From: Pseudomonadota bacterium
Lineage (GTDB): Bacteria > Pseudomonadota > Gammaproteobacteria > Xanthomonadales > Xanthomonadaceae
DNA length: 6,173 bases
Assembly (NCBI GenBank): GCA_023430045.1
Contig: JAEZCF010000069.1
Location: forward strand, 1 to 6,173
Reading direction: 5' to 3'
Part shown: one piece after another, positions 6,151 to 6,173 of the stretch
Numbering within the stretch: the stretch's first letter is position 1
Layout of the letters: each line of letters starts with the position of its first letter
Program-made: the position numbers and the translations under genes
The notes under the pieces: generated by a model
Database searches by the model: none
What the model was told of the DNA's origin: nothing
What the model saw: the letters and a program-made list of their open reading frames with translations, nothing else

Positions 6151-6173
6151 GTGATCCGGCGTCGCCGGATCAC
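6151..6173. repeat. Perfect 11-bp inverted repeat at window edge, terminator or REP-like element
   Basis: GTGATCCGGCG (6151-6161) and CGCCGGATCAC (6163-6173) are exact reverse complements around a single T at 6162. In RNA the innermost pairs would open, leaving about an 8-10 bp GC-rich stem. It begins 92 bp after the stop codon of the upstream gene. It could be the stem of an intrinsic terminator, a dispersed palindromic repeat, or a binding site. The window ends exactly at the repeat, so any following T-tract or further extension cannot be seen. Confidence 0.55.

Overview
This GC-rich, densely coded window comes from a gammaproteobacterium of the Xanthomonadaceae type, most likely Stenotrophomonas or a close relative. 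The assignment rests on the strong G/C bias at third codon positions, on gltB followed by gltD, and on a short GTAG-headed hairpin between them that resembles the abundant SMAG repeats of Stenotrophomonas maltophilia. Genus-level assignment is an inference. No tRNA, rRNA, CRISPR array, insertion sequence or phage gene was seen.

Layout. (1) Positions 1-1427 (+) are the 3' third of gltB, the large subunit of NADPH-dependent glutamate synthase; the gene begins upstream of the window. (2) Positions 1428-1530 are a 103-bp spacer carrying the GTAG hairpin. (3) Positions 1531-2976 (+) are a complete gltD, the small subunit. (4) Positions 2980-5130 (-) are a 716-residue membrane-anchored hybrid sensor kinase (TM, PAS, HisKA-like, HATPase_c, receiver, HPt). 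It converges on gltD with only 3 bp between the two stop codons. (5) Positions 5131-5194 are a 64-bp divergent intergenic region with a tandem 11-bp repeat. (6) Positions 5195-6058 (+) are a 287-residue methylglyoxal-synthase-family protein, about twice the usual length. (7) Positions 6059-6173 are non-coding, with short hairpins and a perfect 11-bp inverted repeat at the window edge.

Function. GltB and GltD together convert glutamine plus 2-oxoglutarate to two glutamates (the GOGAT half of ammonium assimilation): GltD passes electrons from NADPH through FAD and Fe-S centres to the FMN of GltB. The kinase and the methylglyoxal synthase homologue are divergently arranged and could share control, but no functional link to gltBD can be shown from sequence.

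Two observations stand out. The hybrid kinase has Ser225 where the phospho-accepting His of the H-box should be, although its ATP-binding, receiver and HPt signatures look intact. The methylglyoxal synthase homologue appears to be two MGS-fold domains in tandem: an N-terminal copy that has lost most catalytic residues and a C-terminal copy that keeps all of them. The rest of the window is ordinary housekeeping sequence.
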